Below, piece by piece: positions 32,017 to 42,892 of a stretch of DNA of 64,000 nucleotides. The stretch comes from Isotricha intestinalis. Its lineage: Eukaryota; Ciliophora; Litostomatea; Vestibuliferida; Isotrichidae. Each line of letters starts with the position of its first letter. Position 1 is the stretch's first letter. The stretch lies in NCBI GenBank assembly GCA_023807065.1, contig JAJJLU010000349.1, positions 18,548 to 82,547 of the forward strand, given 5' to 3'. A program made the position numbers and the translations under genes. Below the pieces are notes generated by a model. The model had not been told where the DNA came from. It made no database searches and was given only the letters and a program-made list of their open reading frames with translations.

Positions 32017-34167
32017 ATGAAATCAATATTTATGACAAAATTAGCTTTGAATCAAAATAAAGTGGAAGATATTTCATTAAATAGTTCAAGAAATTATTTG
32101 GTTAAAAAGAGAAATAAAATTTTTTATAAACCGATATCATTTGATAAAACTAATTTAAAAAGAACTGGTTTTTGGAATTCACTTCAATTTAATAATTTTT
32201 TAAAAACAAATCAAAAAGAAAATAATTACTCTATTGATAAAAAAACACCTTTTTTATTAGATATTATTCATAATAATAAATTTCAAATGAACACTATTAA
32301 TTTTTTATCACCAACTAATAAAATTAATTCATATAAATCAAAAGTAAAAAACTCTAATTATCCAAATTTTAAATTATTAAGATTTAATTCTTCTGATTAT
32401 AGTAAAGAAGGTGATTATTACTTGTCTTCAATTTCTTCTCAAAATAAAAATGATAATCAAATAGTTAATAATTATAAATCAATTAATAATAATAAATCTT
32501 ATTCAACTTCAAAAAAAAAAGGTAAAAAAATAAAATTATCTTTAAATACATTACCTGAGCAAAATAACTATTTTAAAACACAAAGAATTTTAAATGAAAA
32601 ATATGAAATTTCAATGAAAAAATCAAATGAAATTATATCAAATTTATATCAAAAAAAAAAAAAAAATAGAGAAGATATTATTCAACAAAATATAAATGGG
32701 GAAAAAAAAAAGAAAAAAAGAAATAAAAGTGTAGAAAATATGGTAAAGAGAGTTTTATATGGAACTTCACAAACAATTCAAAATACACATAATAATAATA
32801 ATAATAATGAAAAAAAAATTACTATTTCCAAAATGAATATTATTAATTTTAATAATAATAATAAAAAAAATAATTCTATAAATGCTGTAAACAGTAGGAA
32901 TAATTTAAATTTTATTAAATCAATTAATAATAAAAAACCTATTATTAATAATGTAATAAATAATAATAATAATAACAAATTATTATCTATAAATAATAAA
33001 TTTTCAGGATTTACTATTTATAATTCAATTTCTAGGAAAAAACTTATAAAGCAATTTCCTACAATTAAATTAAGAAAAAGAAATTATAGGAAATATATAA
33101 TAGAATATTTTACATCTGAAATTAAAAATAATAAAATAAATGATAATAAGGATTTAATTAAAAAAAGTAAATTAATAATTGAACAAAAATTATCATCAGT
33201 TAAATCAAATCAATTATCAGTAAAAAATCCTTATAAAGATATTTATTCTTCTTTAAAAGAAATAAAAACAGAATTTATTTCTAATATTACATTATTTAAT
33301 GAAGAAAATTATGAAGAATATTTTCTAGATAATAAATTTATTCATTATATTAAAGAAAATTTTTTAATAACATGCTTTCAGATTCTTTTAAAAAATACTT
33401 ATTTTGATTTTAAAGAAAAATTATTAGAGTATCTTTTTTATGGAGAAAATCCAATAAAAAATCATTCTATGATAAAAAAAAAATTTACTAAGAAATCAGT
33501 AATTTTTATTTATCATGTTGATTTTGAAATTGAAAATCAAGTTTTTATGAATAGACTTTATTTAAGAGATAATATTGGCTCAATAAAAATCAAAGAAAAT
33601 AAATTTAAACATTATGTTTCAAAAAGAAGTAAAAAACATATTCAAACAAAAATATCTAATTTACTGATAAATAAAGAAGAAAATGAAACTAAATCAATAG
33701 CTTTTAATTTTAAAAGAATTGATAATAAATTAGAAAATTTTTCAGTGTTATCAAATAAAAATAATCTTAAAAGAGATAATAGTAATATTATAAAAAATAA
33801 TAAATTAAATAGTGATAGTATATTTAGAAGTTTATCATTTTTTGCTTATCATAATGATTTAAAAAAATTCGAACAATATTTTGAAAATTTTAAAGATTCA
33901 TTTAATATAGAAAAAACTGATAATAAAAATAATACATTACTTATATTAAGTGTTAAATTTCATAGTTATGAAATATTTAAATTTTTAATTGAAAAAGGAG
34001 CTAATATAAATACCCAAAATATATATTTAAATACTCCTTTACATTATGCTTTTGCATCTAAATTATATAAATATATTGATTTATTAATTAGTAAAGGTGC
34101 AAATGAAAATCTAAAAAATATTTATGGGCAAACTTGCTTTGAATGTATAAAAGTAGAAAGTGAATAA
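32017..34167 (+). CDS. Ankyrin-repeat protein with long disordered head
   Basis: 716 residues. Residues 1-360 are Asn/Lys/Ser-rich low complexity, including AAT-type Asn tracts. A middle part (about 345-480) looks folded (RKYIIEYFTSEIK..., NEENYEEYFLDNKFIHYIKENFLITCFQILL). The C-terminal 80 residues are two to three ankyrin repeats with standard signatures (NNTLLILSVKFHSYEIFKFLIEKGANINTQN, then NTPLHYAFASKLYKYIDLLISKGANENLKN). Ankyrin repeats bind proteins; the partner is unknown. No enzyme domain or membrane segment is seen. A scaffold role is the most that can be said. Confidence 0.8.
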   Translation: MKSIFMTKLALNQNKVEDISLNSSRNYLVKKRNKIFYKPISFDKTNLKRTGFWNSLQFNNFLKTNQKENNYSIDKKTPFLLDIIHNNKFQMNTINFLSPTNKINSYKSKVKNSNYPNFKLLRFNSSDYSKEGDYYLSSISSQNKNDNQIVNNYKSINNNKSYSTSKKKGKKIKLSLNTLPEQNNYFKTQRILNEKYEISMKKSNEIISNLYQKKKKNREDIIQQNINGEKKKKKRNKSVENMVKRVLYGTSQTIQNTHNNNNNNEKKITISKMNIINFNNNNKKNNSINAVNSRNNLNFIKSINNKKPIINNVINNNNNNKLLSINNKFSGFTIYNSISRKKLIKQFPTIKLRKRNYRKYIIEYFTSEIKNNKINDNKDLIKKSKLIIEQKLSSVKSNQLSVKNPYKDIYSSLKEIKTEFISNITLFNEENYEEYFLDNKFIHYIKENFLITCFQILLKNTYFDFKEKLLEYLFYGENPIKNHSMIKKKFTKKSVIFIYHVDFEIENQVFMNRLYLRDNIGSIKIKENKFKHYVSKRSKKHIQTKISNLLINKEENETKSIAFNFKRIDNKLENFSVLSNKNNLKRDNSNIIKNNKLNSDSIFRSLSFFAYHNDLKKFEQYFENFKDSFNIEKTDNKNNTLLILSVKFHSYEIFKFLIEKGANINTQNIYLNTPLHYAFASKLYKYIDLLISKGANENLKNIYGQTCFECIKVESE

Positions 34168-34645
34168 ATATTTTTTGGGAGTAAACAAATTTAATAATAT
34201 AAATTTGTTGATATTTTTAAAATAAAGATAGAGTAAAAAATATAATTATATATATTTATATATATTTTTAAGGATTAATATAACAAAATTTGGTAAAACT
34301 TAAATATTTTTTAATTATAAAATATAATATAAATATATGAATGAAATTTTGAAAATTTCATAAATCATATTTTATATAGTCAAATTACAATATATAAAAT
34401 AATCATACTATTTAAATAAATGAAAAAATAAGTAAATAAAAGATAATACTTTTAATAAAGAGAATGTATGAAAAAAAGAATATTAATAAATGATTATAAT
34501 TTCTGTGATTCTCTATCACCGAAGACTAAGAATGATTTCTTAATATTATAAATAATTTAGAAATTAAATTTTTATATTTATTAAAATAAAATAAAATATT
34601 AATAATTTAAAAAATTAAAAAAAATAAATAAAATAAATAAAAAAT
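34168..34645. other. Intergenic spacer with paired hairpins
   Basis: 478 bases between two plus-strand genes. It is AT-rich with a local GC-richer patch at 34500-34542 that folds into two small stems (separate entry). Confidence 0.5.
34500..34542. other. Two adjacent small hairpins
   Basis: Stem one: GTGAT/ATCAC (34505-34509 with 34515-34519, loop TCTCT), extended by TTTC/GAAG across one mismatch. Stem two: TAAGAA/TTCTTA (34527-34532 with 34537-34542, loop TGAT). The patch is visibly richer in G/C than its surroundings and lies about 100 bases upstream of the next start codon. It is a candidate structured RNA or UTR element; no known family is recognised. Confidence 0.3.
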
Positions 34646-35535
34646 ATGACTACAACCGATAGAGCAGAACAAATAAAACTTGAAGCAGAATACTTTAATA
34701 ATTCCCTTGGAATAAAAATGGAAAAATCAGGTCGAGCATATGAATTAGAACAAATGGCAGATGATTTTTTTTCAAGATTAAACAGAGCGTATAACGTCCA
34801 ATCAGAAAAAGTAAAAAAAAAATAACTAAATAATTTAATAATCTTTTAAATGAATAGGAAGAAGAAAAATTATTAAAAAAAAAAGAATTAAACAAAACTC
34901 AAAAAGAGCCATTTATAATATCAAAGAAAAAAAAGACATTCTCAAATTCAATATTTGACGAACAAGAACCGTGGAGACCAACCTATGTTCATAATAGACA
35001 TTTTGAAAAATTTAATAAATTAAATCATGAACATGATCCAAATTCATGGGAACAAGTAAAATAAAAAAATATATATTCTTTTTAGTTAAGAGCATCATTA
35101 GTTCCAAGGTCTTATACAAAAGAAAAAGAATTACCTCAAGGAAAAGACATTTATCCTCAAAGAAAAATTGGAGATTATTTTGATAATCTTAGAAAAAAAA
35201 ATCCTCCTCAATATACAAAATTAGGAAAATATGGAAATGAATTAATGAATAAATTTATTAATCAAAATTTAAAAAAAGAAAAACAATTAAAAGATTATGA
35301 AGATAGTATTTGGAAATATAAACATTCTAAACCTCCTTTAGATATTAATGGTTGGTTACCTTTTAATCATATTAAAGAAGAATTTTCTAAATTTCCTGCT
35401 GATCAAGTTCATTCTTTTAGAAAAGAACCAAAGAAAAAATATCTTATTGAAGAACCTTTTCTAATTCCTAAAAAAGAAGGAGATTATTTTTATCAAAGAC
35501 CTAGTAAAGCTATTAATCATTATTATATTTTATAA
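34646..35535 (+). CDS. Unrecognised protein, three exons
   Basis: Not recognised. Exons 34646-34810, 34858-35055 and 35086-35535 join in phase 0 after removing introns of 47 and 30 nt (GTAAAA...TAG), giving 270 residues. Each exon is open with strong coding character, and without splicing both junctions run into stops. The protein is hydrophilic, Pro/Lys/Tyr-rich with short ordered strings: GRAYELEQMADDFFSRLNRAY, EPWRPTYVHNRHFEKFNKL, NPPQYTKLGKYGNEL and DINGWLPFNHIKEEFSKFPADQVHSFRKEP. Such Pro/Tyr-rich strings in a non-enzymatic protein resemble axonemal or microtubule-associated proteins, but this is a guess from style. No membrane segment. Confidence 0.75.
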
Positions 35536-35804
35536 AATATTTTTTTAATTTTAATTTTTTTTTATTTTGTTTTTATTTTAAAAAAACTTTTATTTTCTAA
35601 TTTAAGAATTTTGTAAAAAGTAATCAAATAACTAAATAATAAAAATTTAATAATAATTATTTAAATTTAGAATCCCAATATAAAAATAAAATATATGTAT
35701 AATTAATTTTTAAATCAAAACATTTTAATTATTTGAATTAAAATTTTTGTTCGAATTTAATCAAAATACAATATTATCATTCAAAACAAATTTAGAAAAT
35801 TAAT

Positions 35805-37886
35805 TTATATTAGAATTGTTGTTTCAACTAAAGAATGAAAATTATTAGTAATTTGAGATATGTTAGGTCTATCTTTTCCAGTTTTAGCTAAACAAGAAAA
35901 AATAATTTTATATTTTTCACTAAAATCAACTTTTGACAATTCCTTATAAACAATATTGTTAAAAATTTCAGTATTAATAGTTTCATTTATATTATTTACA
36001 AATGGATGATTTCCATTATATAAAACCATAAAACTAATTATTCCAAAAGCCCAAATATCAATTGTTTGATTATATGGCTGTTCTAAAATAATTTCTGGGG
36101 GAATATAAATTAAAGTTCCAATTCTTTTTGTTAGTTTTTTATTTATTGTTACAACTTCTGATAATCCAAAATCTATAATTTTAATTTGAGGAAAATTATA
36201 TTTATTTAATTTTTCACTTAATAAAATATTTTCACATTTTAAATCTCTATGAACAATACCAAATGAATGTAATAATTCAATTGCTCTTGCAATATCTCTT
36301 ATTATTTGATATTTTTCTTCTTTTGAAATTTCTTTAGTTAAAATATATTGAATTAAATTTCCTTTTTCTGCTAATTCTTGCATTATATAAATATAATTAT
36401 TATCTTCATAAATATTATATATTTCTATTATATAAGGACAAGGATAATTTTTTAATAGATAACATATATCTTTTTCCCATCTATCAAAATAATTACTTTT
36501 TTTATCTTCAAACATATTTGCTTTTTTTATTTTTTTCATTGCTATATATTTTTCAGTTTCTGGATTATATATTTTTATTATTTCACCAAAAGCTCCTTTT
36601 CCTATTATTTTTTCACATTTATATTTATTTAAATTTGGAGGACAAAATTTTTGACTTTTTATTATTAAATTTTTTATTTTTTCAAAATTTTTAAGGTCAT
36701 CAAAATATAAAACATATTTTTTAATTTTTTCAAAAAGTGAAGAATTAAAATAAATAGGAATTTTAAATGTTCCTGAAAAATCATCAATTATTTTATTTTT
36801 ATCATCTCCTACTTCAACATATAATTTTTCAGTTGATATAACAAAAGATAAATTTGAATTTTGATGATAAATAAAAATGTCTTTTCCAACAATATCCAAA
36901 AAACAAGAAATAAATTTATTTTTTTTTAAAACAAAACAATTAAAAGTAAATTTATTAAAATATTTAGAATCAGTAGTTTTACAATTTGATTTAATAATTT
37001 TAAATAATGGAGCACTTTTTTTATTTTTTACAGGAATAATAATTAAATTATTTTTATTAGGATAAGTAATTAAATTTTGAGAAGAAGTAAAATTATTTTT
37101 TATAGTTAAATTTGGATTATATTGACTTGTTATTTCTTTTAAATCAAATTCAAATTTATTCAAATCTGAAAGTTCATCTTTTATTATAAAATTAAATCCA
37201 AAAGTATTATTTAAATATTCTTGAAGATCTCCTGAAGGATATTGTAATTTAGAATAATATTCTTTTTGAATGTTATTTAATATATTTGTTTTGTTTTGAT
37301 TATTATTGTGAATAAAATATTGTTCATAATGATTTATTGAATCTTCATTTATTGGAGAATGTTTGATTAATAAATATATGAATAAATAGAATAAATCAGA
37401 ATTTTCATTTATTATTTTGTTTTTAAATTCTTCAAAAGATAAATCTTTATTTGTATTGAAAAAATCTTCTATTATTAAATAACCTTTATCAATTTCTTCT
37501 TTTGTTGTTTTTTCTAATGTTTTTAAATGAACAAAAAATAATTTTGAATTTAAAATATTAACTTGATCTAAATTTTCCATATTTAAAATTGAAAAAAGTA
37601 ATTTAATTCTAATTTCACAATTACCTAAATATAATAATCTACAAAATTCAATAAAGTTTTCTGAAGTAACTTTTGGATAAATATTTTTAAATGAATTATA
37701 TAAAATATTGGAAATAAATAAAGGAAGTTCCATAAAATTATAGAATAAAGGAAAATTTATTTCTTCAAAATTTTTATTCATAAAATTAAAATGAACACAT
37801 AAATATTTCTCAAAAATTTCAGGTGTAACATTCCTAAGAAATAATTTAGGTATAATAATATTAGTCCCAAAATTAGTACTTTCCAT
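35805..37886 (-). CDS. EF-hand-like, PH-like and protein kinase fusion
   Basis: 693 residues in three parts. Residues about 20-180 look like a calcineurin-B or EF-hand helical array (FIEFCRLLYLGNCEIRIKLLFSILNM..., DLSFEEFKNKI), but loops lack the full calcium ligands. Residues about 275-400 read as a PH-like domain (FTFNCFVLKKNKFISCFLDIVGKDIFIYHQ, ending in a helix KKYVLYFDDLKNFEKIKNLII). Residues about 410-690 are a kinase: GKGAFGE, AMKKIKK, HRDLKCENILL, IDFGLSE and TLIYIPPEII, all catalytic residues present. HRDLKCEN (Cys for Pro) and GTLIYIPPE are slightly unusual. Regulation by calcium or lipid through the front modules is inferred from layout. Confidence 0.8.
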   Translation of the reverse strand: MESTNFGTNIIIPKLFLRNVTPEIFEKYLCVHFNFMNKNFEEINFPLFYNFMELPLFISNILYNSFKNIYPKVTSENFIEFCRLLYLGNCEIRIKLLFSILNMENLDQVNILNSKLFFVHLKTLEKTTKEEIDKGYLIIEDFFNTNKDLSFEEFKNKIINENSDLFYLFIYLLIKHSPINEDSINHYEQYFIHNNNQNKTNILNNIQKEYYSKLQYPSGDLQEYLNNTFGFNFIIKDELSDLNKFEFDLKEITSQYNPNLTIKNNFTSSQNLITYPNKNNLIIIPVKNKKSAPLFKIIKSNCKTTDSKYFNKFTFNCFVLKKNKFISCFLDIVGKDIFIYHQNSNLSFVISTEKLYVEVGDDKNKIIDDFSGTFKIPIYFNSSLFEKIKKYVLYFDDLKNFEKIKNLIIKSQKFCPPNLNKYKCEKIIGKGAFGEIIKIYNPETEKYIAMKKIKKANMFEDKKSNYFDRWEKDICYLLKNYPCPYIIEIYNIYEDNNYIYIMQELAEKGNLIQYILTKEISKEEKYQIIRDIARAIELLHSFGIVHRDLKCENILLSEKLNKYNFPQIKIIDFGLSEVVTINKKLTKRIGTLIYIPPEIILEQPYNQTIDIWAFGIISFMVLYNGNHPFVNNINETINTEIFNNIVYKELSKVDFSEKYKIIFSCLAKTGKDRPNISQITNNFHSLVETTILI

Positions 37887-37985
37887 TTTTTAAAAATTAT
37901 TGAAAACAAAAATATATAATATAAAAATTTAATAATTTATATAATCTTATATTCTTTTTATTTATATTAAATATAAATTTTATTA

Positions 37986-39314
37986 TTATACTGGGTTCTT
38001 TATACTTGAATCATTGTTTATGTTATTTTCTGTTATTCCATTCAAAGGATATGATAAATTCAAATACATTGAATAATAAATACCTAAGGAATATAAACCT
38101 AAAGGTGATAAAAAAAATGGAATTGCTGATTTGAATATAAAAATAATAATTAAATTAGCTTTTCCAGAAATAATAAAATATAATATAATTCCAATTCCAC
38201 TTATAAGTAAAATTGGTAATCTAAATAACCAATGTTTAAAAGCAACTTTATTCCATTTAATTAAATTTTCATTTACATTAATATATTTCTTTTTAGTTAA
38301 AAATATTAAAATTAAAATTCCTAAATGAGCTCCTAATAAAGAAGTTATAGATAAACTTTGATATAATCCATCATTTTTATATTTAGAATATTCTTTTTTA
38401 ATTTTACATCTAATTCCATTGAAAATTTTTTCATTAATTTCACCAACATTATTATCTTTAATACTAAAATAAGTAATTATACAAATAATAAGTAAAATAA
38501 AATGAAAAGCAAAAAGTAAAATATTATTAGATTTACTAAGAAAAAAATTTAAAAATTCCAAAGGAGAATATTTATGAAATTTTAAAAGAAAAAAAATAAC
38601 AAAATAATTTCCAAAACCTAATAAAAATCCATAAATAACTTGATTTAAAGAATGAGCACCAAGAATAATTCTACTACTGATAATCATAATGATTAAAATA
38701 GAAAAAAGTGAAAAAATAATTATTTTTAAAAAGAAGTATTTTTTTTTAAAAACAATAAAATCAGTTAAAATATGGGAAAGACTTAAATAAACACAAGTGC
38801 TTGTCATTGAATGACCTGAAGGATTTCCATAGCCAGAATTACAAGAAAATATTATTTTATCTGAATGCCAATATGGTCTATGATTTCTATAAAACATTTT
38901 AAATAAATTTGTAATATAATTTGTATATATTATGCTTTGAAGATATTGAAATGAATAATTTATTGGATATGTTATAAATATTATAAACCATGTAAACATT
39001 GTTATTTTTGCTGTTCCAAATTCAGAAATTAATTTCCAAAATTTTACAAATAAACTATTTTTATCATAATTTTCTTGAATGTTTTCCTCAATTTTTATTG
39101 ATTTTTCAAATAATTTATCTCTATATGAAAATTCTATTCCAATTACTAGAATATAATATATTATTGATATTGTTATCTTTATTTTTTCCTTTTTTGTTAG
39201 GTTATTTGAAGATATTTCATTTATATTGTTATTATTTTCTATTTTTATTTTCATATTTGAATGATCTATATCCATATCTAATTCATTCTTACTTTTTACT
39301 TTCAATTCTTTCAT
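37986..39314 (-). CDS. PAP2-family membrane phosphatase
   Basis: 442 residues, with a cytosolic charged head (1-45) and about eight to ten hydrophobic helices. All three PAP2 motifs are present: K139-x6-R146-P147 (KMFYRNHRP), PSGHS (165-169, catalytic His168) and SRIILGAHSLNQVIYG (Arg215, nucleophile His221). The string RPYWH next to motif one and a G-x-PSGH motif two recall glucose-6-phosphatase as much as lipid phosphate phosphatases. Substrate (phosphatidate, dolichyl-PP, sphingoid-P or sugar-P) cannot be chosen from sequence. It acts in a membrane, probably the ER, with motifs on the luminal face as in relatives. It lies between two minus-strand kinase genes; no functional link is shown. 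Confidence 0.88.
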   Translation of the reverse strand: MKELKVKSKNELDMDIDHSNMKIKIENNNNINEISSNNLTKKEKIKITISIIYYILVIGIEFSYRDKLFEKSIKIEENIQENYDKNSLFVKFWKLISEFGTAKITMFTWFIIFITYPINYSFQYLQSIIYTNYITNLFKMFYRNHRPYWHSDKIIFSCNSGYGNPSGHSMTSTCVYLSLSHILTDFIVFKKKYFFLKIIIFSLFSILIIMIISSRIILGAHSLNQVIYGFLLGFGNYFVIFFLLKFHKYSPLEFLNFFLSKSNNILLFAFHFILLIICIITYFSIKDNNVGEINEKIFNGIRCKIKKEYSKYKNDGLYQSLSITSLLGAHLGILILIFLTKKKYINVNENLIKWNKVAFKHWLFRLPILLISGIGIILYFIISGKANLIIIFIFKSAIPFFLSPLGLYSLGIYYSMYLNLSYPLNGITENNINNDSSIKNPV

Positions 39315-39437
39315 AATATTTAAAAAAAAAATAATTATAAAAAGAGAAAAAATTTAACAAAATAAAGTCTAAATAAATATTTATAAGATAATAACACTTT
39401 AAATACAAATTTATAAAAAAGTAAAAAACTAATTTTT

Positions 39438-42179
39438 CTAAAATTCATCAACCCAATTAGAAGGATAAATTATATCTCCATCATCATCATATGAACTTAA
39501 TAAAGTATTATTATCTCCATTCCTCATTTCTTCATATTTAATATGTTCTTCATATTTTTGTTTTTTTTCGTCAAATCTTTCTAAATGAGTAAATTGAGGA
39601 ATAAAAGGGGGTTGGATTTTAAATTCGACTAAATCTTCCCAATTAAAATTTTTAAAAAAGCTATGCTTTTTAGCAGAATCTAAACTACATAATCTTTTAG
39701 AAGTTTTTTTCTTTAACAAACATCTAATAAAAGAATTAACAATTGGATCACCTTTCATACTTAAATTAACTTCTCTTTTAAGAACTTGTCTATATATATC
39801 CATAGGATTAGTTGCATCATTTCCAAAAGGATAATAATTATAATATAATTCATGAGTAATAATACCAAGTGACCAATAATCACATGATGAATTATATCCT
39901 TTTCCAATCAATACTTCTGGTGCAATATAATGTGGTGTTCCTGTTATTGTTGATGTAAAATCTTTTAATATTATTGCTGTTCCAAAATCTATTAATTTTA
40001 TATATCCTTTCTCATTTATCATTATATTATCTGGCTTTAAATCTCTGTGAATTATATTCTTAGAATTTAAATAATTTAATATGATAAATAATGAAGATAT
40101 GTAAAATTGGGTTTCACTTATATTGTGTAAATTATTCTTATCTCTTTTTTCTAAATATTTACCCATCACTTTACCGTTTATATATTCAGTTAAGTAAAAT
40201 ACATTTTCTTCATTTTTAAAGGTTTTTACTAATTTCATTACAAAAGGATGGTCTAATTTTAATAAAACTCTTTTTTCTTCTAAAAAATATTTTATTAATA
40301 TTTTCTGTTTTTCAGCAGCATTTCTACTAACTGATTTAATAGCATAATAATTCTTTTTATCATGAACCAAAGCAACATTCCCAAATTTTCCTTTTCCCAA
40401 ATTTTTACAAAAATATAAATCATTTAAAGTTAATTTAAAATTATCTTCAAGAGCAATTTTCTTATGAAAATATTCAAGCATATTTTTATCAATATTTTCA
40501 TTAAAAGCTTGTTTAGTTAAAATATAAACACTGCATTTAGTACTAGTTTCAATTGTTGCAGATCGAGGTTCATTGATTAAAAGAGATAATTCACCAAAAC
40601 AACTTCCAGCTTCCATTTCTCTTATAAATTTTGTTTCTTTTAATACTTTAACTCTTCCTTTTTTCACTAAATAAAATTTGTCTCCTATTTCTCCTTCTTT
40701 AAATATAAATTCACCTTTTTCAAATTTCATTTTTGTCATTGCTGAACATATTTTTATTAAACGAATATCTGAAGTATTTTTAAATAAATTTGTTCTTCTC
40801 ATATATTCTAATTGAGATAGAAAAGATAATAATTTTTTACCATTTATATTCTCAATATTAATTAATGATTGAATTTGTACCCATTTTATTTCTATTATTC
40901 TACATTCTCCTTGAGCTATTATATCATAATTTATATTTAATCCTTTTTTAATAAAATTTTCTCCAAATAATTGTCCTCTCTTAGCTAAAATTTCTTGATG
41001 ATTTATACTACTTATTAAGTTACCAGCTATTATTATATATAATTTCATTTCATCTTTATTATCTTTACTAATAACAACATCATCATTATTATATAATTTT
41101 ATTTCAGAATTAGCAAATAAATTATCGATATAACTAAAACTTTGGAAAAATTTGAGGTGTATACTATTTCTAAAAGCTTCTTTCATAATACATTTCAATA
41201 TATATATTTTAAAATCTTTTCCTAAAATTTCAACAAGAAGTGAATTAGGTATTTTAAAGCAAGAAACTTTAGTTAAAGCAATACAAGATAAACTTCTAGG
41301 AATATCAAATAAAATAGCATATTCTCCGAAAAAATCTCTTGATTTCAATATTCTTATTATTTTATTATCTTTTTCACATTGAACTTCTCCTTCTTTAATA
41401 ATGTATAAACAATCATCAACATCTCCTTCAGTAAAAATATTTTGTTGAATTTCAAAAATACAATTATACATTGAAGATGCTAATGAATTTAATTGAATAG
41501 AATCCATAGAATTTAATATTGGAACTAATTCAACAAATTTTAATCTATCTTTTAATTCATTTTGATTAATTGAATTTACTACATTTCTAAATATTTTTCC
41601 ATCTAATTCATATAAAAAACATTGCTCTAAAGATTTAACTGTTTCTGTTCTTTTTTTTCTTTCTAATAAAGCAAGTTCACCAAAAGTTTCTCCTGATTTA
41701 TATATTTTTTTTATTTTTGTTTTACTTGTTGTTATTTCAACAGAACCAGATTTTATTAAATAAAATATATCTCCTTTATCACCTTCCTTAAATATTATTG
41801 TATTTGCTGGAACCTTTATTAATTCTAATTTATCAAAAAGAGATCCTATTATATTTGGACTTTTGTCTTTGAAAAGAAAATGCTGTTTTAATTTACATTT
41901 TGCTATATCTAATTGCTTATTTGTTACTTTTTTTTTTATTGATATTACACTTGAATCAAAATTTGTTGCATAAGGTGTTAATCCTGAATTATCTTGAGAT
42001 TGATTATTTATATTATTTTTTATGTAGTTTTTATTTGATATTTCATTTGGATTTTGATTTTGATTGCTACCTTCTGGATAATCTGAATCAGTTTTGCCTT
42101 TTATTGTAATGTTCCCTATATTTATTATTTTCGTTTATATTATAATTGTATTTTTACTTTTATTTGATATACAACCCAT
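39438..42179 (-). CDS. cGMP-dependent protein kinase (PKG) with four cNMP modules
   Basis: The longest ATG frame starts at 41507, inside domain two, so the true start lies upstream. Exon 1 is 42179-42158 (22 nt, MGCISNK), the intron is 42157-42116 (42 nt, GTAAAA...ATATAG), and exon 2 is 42115-39438. Together they make 899 residues. The MGC start fits N-myristoylation and palmitoylation. cNMP modules: A about 90-205 (FGELALL, Arg present), B about 211-320 (FGEYAIL...PRS), C about 325-445 (degenerate, FGENFI), D about 450-565 (FGELSLL...PRSA). Kinase about 575-835: ATP Lys601, HRD 697-699, DFG 717-719, T-loop GTPHYIAPE with T734, then an AGC tail. Four modules with one degenerate is the arrangement of apicomplexan and ciliate PKGs. 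Confidence 0.88.
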
Positions 42180-42892
42180 TTTTATTTTAAGTTTTTTTAT
42201 TTGGAATTATTATATATTTAATATATAATTTAAAAAATAAAAAATTATATATTATTAACTATATTAATGTTCGGCATAGTATGATATTTATTATCATAGT
42301 TTATATAAAGTATCTAAATTATATTTTCATGATGAGAAAATTTTTTCAATAATTTTTCTGAAATTTAGAGATTCAAATTATCAATAATTAATGTTATCAT
42401 CTTTCAGTTAATTAATATAATAATCAAATGCCATCAAAATCTCAATGAGTCATATTAATGTATTTACCTTAATTCATTCATAAAATATTTATATTATTAA
42501 AATCTATCTAATATTTTGAAATTCATAATTTACTCCAATCATTTTTTTTATCTTATAATATTCCTATAGTAAATTAATTCACTTATAATAGAATGGATGT
42601 TAGTTTAATTTATTATGAATTTTACTATTTAAATTTTGTAATTTGATTGAGTAAATATTATATTTGAAGAATGTTTGATTTACAAAAAATCGATTGAATG
42701 AGTTTGTTTTTAATTATCTTTTTTGAAGATTAAATTGATTTTTACAATATTTGTAAATTTATTTTTTAATTTAACTGAAAATTCGATAATGAATAATATA
42801 TAAACATATATTAAAACTTTACAAGAAAAAAAAAATCAATTTTATGCTTTAATATTTTATTTAAATTTGGATTAAGATTATTTAATCCACAA
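42180..42892. other. Intergenic spacer
   Basis: 713 bases between the 5' end of the PKG gene and the 3' end of the antigen pseudogene. A weak coding-like minus-strand stretch at 42262-42446 is interrupted by stops (see findings). Otherwise nothing is recognised. Confidence 0.45.
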
